Shown piece by piece: positions 48,857-51,294 of a DNA stretch of 51,294 nt (position 1 is its first letter; the number at the start of each line of letters is the position of its first letter). Position numbers and translations under genes: made by a program. The stretch comes from Candidatus Dojkabacteria bacterium (GTDB lineage: Bacteria > Patescibacteria > Dojkabacteria > SC72). Where the stretch lies: positions 1-51,294 of the forward strand of contig JALNYV010000011.1 in assembly GCA_023229785.1 (NCBI GenBank). The letters run 5' to 3'. Under the pieces are notes generated by a model. The model was not told the DNA's origin, searched no databases, and saw nothing but the letters and a program-made list of their open reading frames with translations.

Positions 48857-48980
48857 AATCAATTACACTCAAATCAAGGCGGATATCTTCAAGTGTTTTA
48901 CTCAAATGTTCCATTTCTTCAGACAGTGATTTCATCTCCTTCACTAAATCCTTCATGCGCATCAATATTGCTTTCTTCAT
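48849..48980 (-). CDS. Coiled-coil miniprotein (43 aa)
   Basis: ATG at 48978-48980 has AAGGGGGT upstream at good spacing and the frame overlaps the end of the ATPase gene by 62 bases. Heptad-rich coiled coil throughout. May bind the ATPase or the membrane protein encoded next. Confidence 0.6.
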   Translation of the reverse strand: MKKAILMRMKDLVKEMKSLSEEMEHLSKTLEDIRLDLSVIDFE

Positions 48981-50595
48981 GTTTACCCCCTTCTAAGTTT
49001 TCTAATGCTTCTGTTTCATAGTCTACACTGTCCTGCTTTGCAAGTTCTTCTGTATACAATTCAAGGTACCGTTTTATTGTAATATGATGTAATTTAAACT
49101 CTTCTCCAAGTTTTCGATAACTCTTTTTTGGATCTGCCTGTTTTGCTAAATAGATTAAGCGCATTAATTCAAATTGAGTTTTTTCCACAATTTCCTCTGC
49201 CTTTGCGGTTTTCTTTTTCACTTCCTGATTTGCCTTACTTGCAGCTTCTTTTGCTTTTCGTGCTTCTTCTCTACGTTTCTTTTCCCGTTCTTCTTGTTTT
49301 TTTATTCTATCTTTAATAAGCTCTTCATCGGTTCTAAATTCTTTTTGCATGTTTGAAAGCAATTCATGGTAACTTTTCAGTCGCTCTGGGTAGTATTTAG
49401 TAAACATTTCAGCAAAGTTATATGCTGGTTCGCAGTGCATGTGACTAGGAAACCAAGTTCTAATCGTATCAACATCTTCATTCCCTACAATTAAGTATGA
49501 ATTTGGATATTCCATCTTTGCTAATTTTGCTCTAATTTCCCGTTTATAGTTCATTGATTTTGCAACTTTATCAATATCTCGCACTCCGCCTAATTCTCCA
49601 AATAAGGTGACAGTTGCAGAGTTTGTTACATCTTCATCTACTCCACTAAATACCTGCGTATCTAAAATTGCAGTCATACCTCTTCCCATTGAACGCATCA
49701 TTGATAAATTATCTTTTATTCCCTGCGCTAAAAACAGTTTATATCCTTGCGGCTTAAATGGAACTAAAAATCTTACTTCTGGAATGACAATAAGCAACGG
49801 ATGCTTGGTTAAATCTTTATGTTCAATAATTTGGTTAAATAAGGTTAAAATTACAAATTCTTTCAACTTATCATCTTTTAAGTAATTAGACACAAATACA
49901 TGGTAACTTTCCTGATCTGCAAATATTTTCTTCCAGTTTAGTTTGAGTGGATTTGAATCTTTTGCTAAAAAATAGTCTTTTTTAAACGGCTGCAGGTAGT
50001 TCGAAATATCCTGAATGCTTTTTACTGTTCCTGCTGAAGCAGATAAATAGAAATTCTTTGGATCTGGCTTCATGGTTCGATCTTCTCTACTCCCTTTGAC
50101 CATTTCCTGAATCTGATGAATAAAACTGTATAATCCGCTCTCTGTATCTATATTTGCAGTTGCAGTTAATAGTAACTTAATCGTATCGGTATCCCATGCG
50201 CTCTCTGCAATCATACTCCACTCTTTTCTTGTTAAATCTTTAATTGCAAAGGTAAAAAACTCATAATCTGGAATTTTTGCACGAGGAATCCGAAACGTGA
50301 ATGGATGGTATAATTTCACTTTTTTTTGTTCTGGTCTTTTTCCCTCTCTTCGCAACGCATCTAAGTGATACCGCTCTTTTGGCAAAAACTGCGCATAGCC
50401 TAATTCAATTTCATTTTTTGGATCTGCAAGCACTAATACAATATACCCTGCTTTATGATATTCTTCAATAAACCCTTCAACGGTTAACCCTTTTCCCCAT
50501 CCAGAACGCGCAGTAATTAAAATCATATGATTACGAATTTTCTTGTATTCATCATCAAGCCATAGATAGGTATTTTGGTCTGTTCGTAGTTGCAT
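48919..50595 (-). CDS. HerA/FtsK-superfamily ATPase with C-terminal HTH (558 aa)
   Basis: P-loop at 29-37 (ARSGWGKGL; Lys35) with Gly instead of the usual Ser/Thr after Lys, a Walker-B-like LLIVIPEV (Glu273) where Pro replaces the Asp, and the ILDTQ motif (310-314) typical of HerA, VirB4 and TraG relatives. A Lys/Glu-rich coiled coil (about 430-480) and an HTH-like end (about 490-525) follow. Such motors pump DNA in conjugation or virion filling. One base separates it from the resolvase-like gene. No membrane helix. Confidence 0.8.
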   Translation of the reverse strand: MQLRTDQNTYLWLDDEYKKIRNHMILITARSGWGKGLTVEGFIEEYHKAGYIVLVLADPKNEIELGYAQFLPKERYHLDALRREGKRPEQKKVKLYHPFTFRIPRAKIPDYEFFTFAIKDLTRKEWSMIAESAWDTDTIKLLLTATANIDTESGLYSFIHQIQEMVKGSREDRTMKPDPKNFYLSASAGTVKSIQDISNYLQPFKKDYFLAKDSNPLKLNWKKIFADQESYHVFVSNYLKDDKLKEFVILTLFNQIIEHKDLTKHPLLIVIPEVRFLVPFKPQGYKLFLAQGIKDNLSMMRSMGRGMTAILDTQVFSGVDEDVTNSATVTLFGELGGVRDIDKVAKSMNYKREIRAKLAKMEYPNSYLIVGNEDVDTIRTWFPSHMHCEPAYNFAEMFTKYYPERLKSYHELLSNMQKEFRTDEELIKDRIKKQEEREKKRREEARKAKEAASKANQEVKKKTAKAEEIVEKTQFELMRLIYLAKQADPKKSYRKLGEEFKLHHITIKRYLELYTEELAKQDSVDYETEALENLEGGKHEESNIDAHEGFSEGDEITV

Positions 50596-50856
50596 TTACA
50601 CCACCTCGAATTTACTAATAAATTCATCATTTAACCAAGCTAACTCTTGTTCAATTTTGTTACGCTTATTCATACTCATGCTTTTTGGTTTACACTGAAT
50701 GAGTCTTATTTCTTTAGTTTCTTTTTTAAACGCAAATATATCTAGAGGTGATTTCGATCCTGCTGAGCGTTGTACAATAGTAAAACCTTCTGCTTTTAGT
50801 TTCTTCACTATTCTATATTCTTTTGCTCTTCCTGAAATGTAATTTTTATTTGGCAT
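50596..50856 (-). CDS. Holliday junction resolvase-like nuclease (86 aa)
   Basis: Restriction-nuclease fold of the archaeal Hjc type: Glu13 (RAKEY), Asp39 (SPLDIF) and Q54-C-K56 in place of the usual ExK. The start at 50856 follows the upstream stop by one base, which decides it over a longer frame to 50919. A resolvase next to a DNA-pumping ATPase fits resolution of branched DNA before transfer or packaging. Confidence 0.75.
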   Translation of the reverse strand: MPNKNYISGRAKEYRIVKKLKAEGFTIVQRSAGSKSPLDIFAFKKETKEIRLIQCKPKSMSMNKRNKIEQELAWLNDEFISKFEVV

Positions 50857-50857
50857 G

Positions 50858-51280
50858 TTAATCTGAAGTTTGGCTGATCTCCTGAGTATTTGGCATAATT
50901 GGTTTACGTGAAAGATCAAGCGGTTTACGGTCTTTATGTTCTAAAATCTTAAATGCTTCACTAGGAATGCTCATGCGGTGAATTGAACAATGCATTGAAA
51001 GGAATACAAATAAGCGGTATAGCTCTTCATTAATTGCAGGTATCTTACTTGCAGTCTTTAAGAAGTATTTTCGCGGGTTTGTTTCTTTAGTTGATTTACC
51101 TGCTCGTTTCTGTTCAATATCATCATAATATGCTTTAACTTCAATTGCAAGGCGATCTGCACGCTTTAATAGCTTCTCTGTTTTCTCCCAGTTGTATCCT
51201 TCTTTTTCCCATAGTCTTTTCACTTTCTTTTCCCCAATAACTTCAAGTAAGATTCGAATTGCACGTACCAGATAATACAT
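50858..51280 (-). CDS. Unknown helical protein, C-terminal part (gene spans the join)
   Basis: Main body of the 171-residue protein that starts at base 215 across the circular join; the ATG at 51278-51280 is internal methionine 32, not the start. It is rich in charged helices in the first 110 residues and has a disordered, Ser/Thr/Pro-rich tail. One base separates its stop from the start of the resolvase-like gene (TAAC-ATG), so the two are surely co-translated. Function unknown; a DNA-processing or structural role is inferred from neighbours only. Confidence 0.8.
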   Translation of the reverse strand: MYYLVRAIRILLEVIGEKKVKRLWEKEGYNWEKTEKLLKRADRLAIEVKAYYDDIEQKRAGKSTKETNPRKYFLKTASKIPAINEELYRLFVFLSMHCSIHRMSIPSEAFKILEHKDRKPLDLSRKPIMPNTQEISQTSD

Positions 51281-51284
51281 TTCG
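51159..51284. repeat. Terminal overlap, right copy
   Basis: Exact copy of bases 1-126. It should be counted once when the circle is closed. Confidence 0.9.
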
Positions 51285-51294
51285 AATCTTACTT
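51285..51294. other. Fold-back tail, probable assembly artefact
   Basis: The last ten bases do not match the continuation seen after base 126. Together with the four bases before them (51281-51294) they are the reverse complement of 51245-51258. A short inverted copy at a contig end usually comes from a chimeric or hairpin read, so I would trim it. Confidence 0.75.

Noticed and set aside
51245..51294. Terminal inverted repeat suggesting a linear, hairpin-ended element
   Set aside because: The inverted copy is only 14 bp, occurs at one end only, and the 126-bp direct overlap with a gene running through it supports a circle.
1..51294. CRISPR array, rRNA, tRNA, capsid, portal or terminase genes
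   Set aside because: None found by eye; the repeats present are coding repeats or promoter motifs.

Overview
This is a complete or nearly complete circular archaeal extrachromosomal element. Bases 1-126 recur exactly at 51159-51284, so the molecule closes at about 51,158 bp and one gene runs through the join. The sequence is AT-rich. Promoters carry archaeal BRE/TATA boxes centred about 26 bp upstream of the first start codon, so first genes look leaderless, while downstream genes use Shine-Dalgarno sites and ATGA or TAATG overlaps. The secreted proteins are rich in N-glycosylation sequons and include pilin-like class III signal peptides. These features say Archaea; the style resembles uncultivated lineages such as DPANN, but the host cannot be fixed from the sequence. 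I recognise no capsid, portal, terminase or classical Rep protein, so plasmid versus (enveloped) virus stays open.

Layout. (1) Across the join, 1003 down to 1 and then 51158 to 48177, minus strand: three unknown helical proteins, a Holliday-junction-resolvase-like nuclease, a HerA/FtsK-superfamily ATPase with a C-terminal helix-turn-helix, a coiled-coil miniprotein and a multi-pass membrane protein, probably a DNA processing and transfer or packaging module. (2) 1.2-3.9 kb, plus strand: two basic unknown proteins, an HNH endonuclease broken by one in-frame UAA, a shortened serine recombinase and a membrane-anchored HExxH protein. (3) 4.0-7.8 kb: small promoter-proximal genes, then an overlapping operon of an HTH protein, a cupredoxin-like surface protein and two membrane proteins. 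(4) 7.9-12.2 kb: a virus-like block (ASCH, zinc fingers, Spo11/TopVIA-type Toprim protein, ribbon-helix-helix protein, DDE transposase-like protein), tightly overlapped and without the promoter motifs of the rest. (5) 12.3-20.8 kb: two giant LamG-type surface proteins behind a small HNH gene. (6) 20.8-26.5 kb: a winged-helix protein and about 19 tiny overlapping genes, many Cys-rich or single-span, behind a folded leader RNA. (7) 26.6-48.8 kb: operon after operon of secreted, pilin-like and membrane proteins, including a zinc phospholipase C-like enzyme and a frameshifted GH8-like glycoside hydrolase, interrupted by two EDxHD homing endonucleases.

How the parts fit. Nine leaderless promoters carry a 16-bp palindrome (TTGAAT-N4-ATTCAA) whose near edge lies 40 or 41 bp from the start codon, just upstream of the BRE, as expected for an activator site. 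They drive the surface operons of regions 3, 5 and 7. A second promoter class carries a CAA-triplet tract directly between TATA and start, as expected for a repressor site; it drives the DNA-processing operon, the HNH gene, a winged-helix operon, a Cys-rich secreted protein and the pilin. The picture is an element that switches on, as one regulon, a large set of cell-surface or envelope proteins with lipid- and glycan-active enzymes. This two-class regulatory layout with its membrane-protein cargo is the best candidate for an undescribed system; its function is inference.
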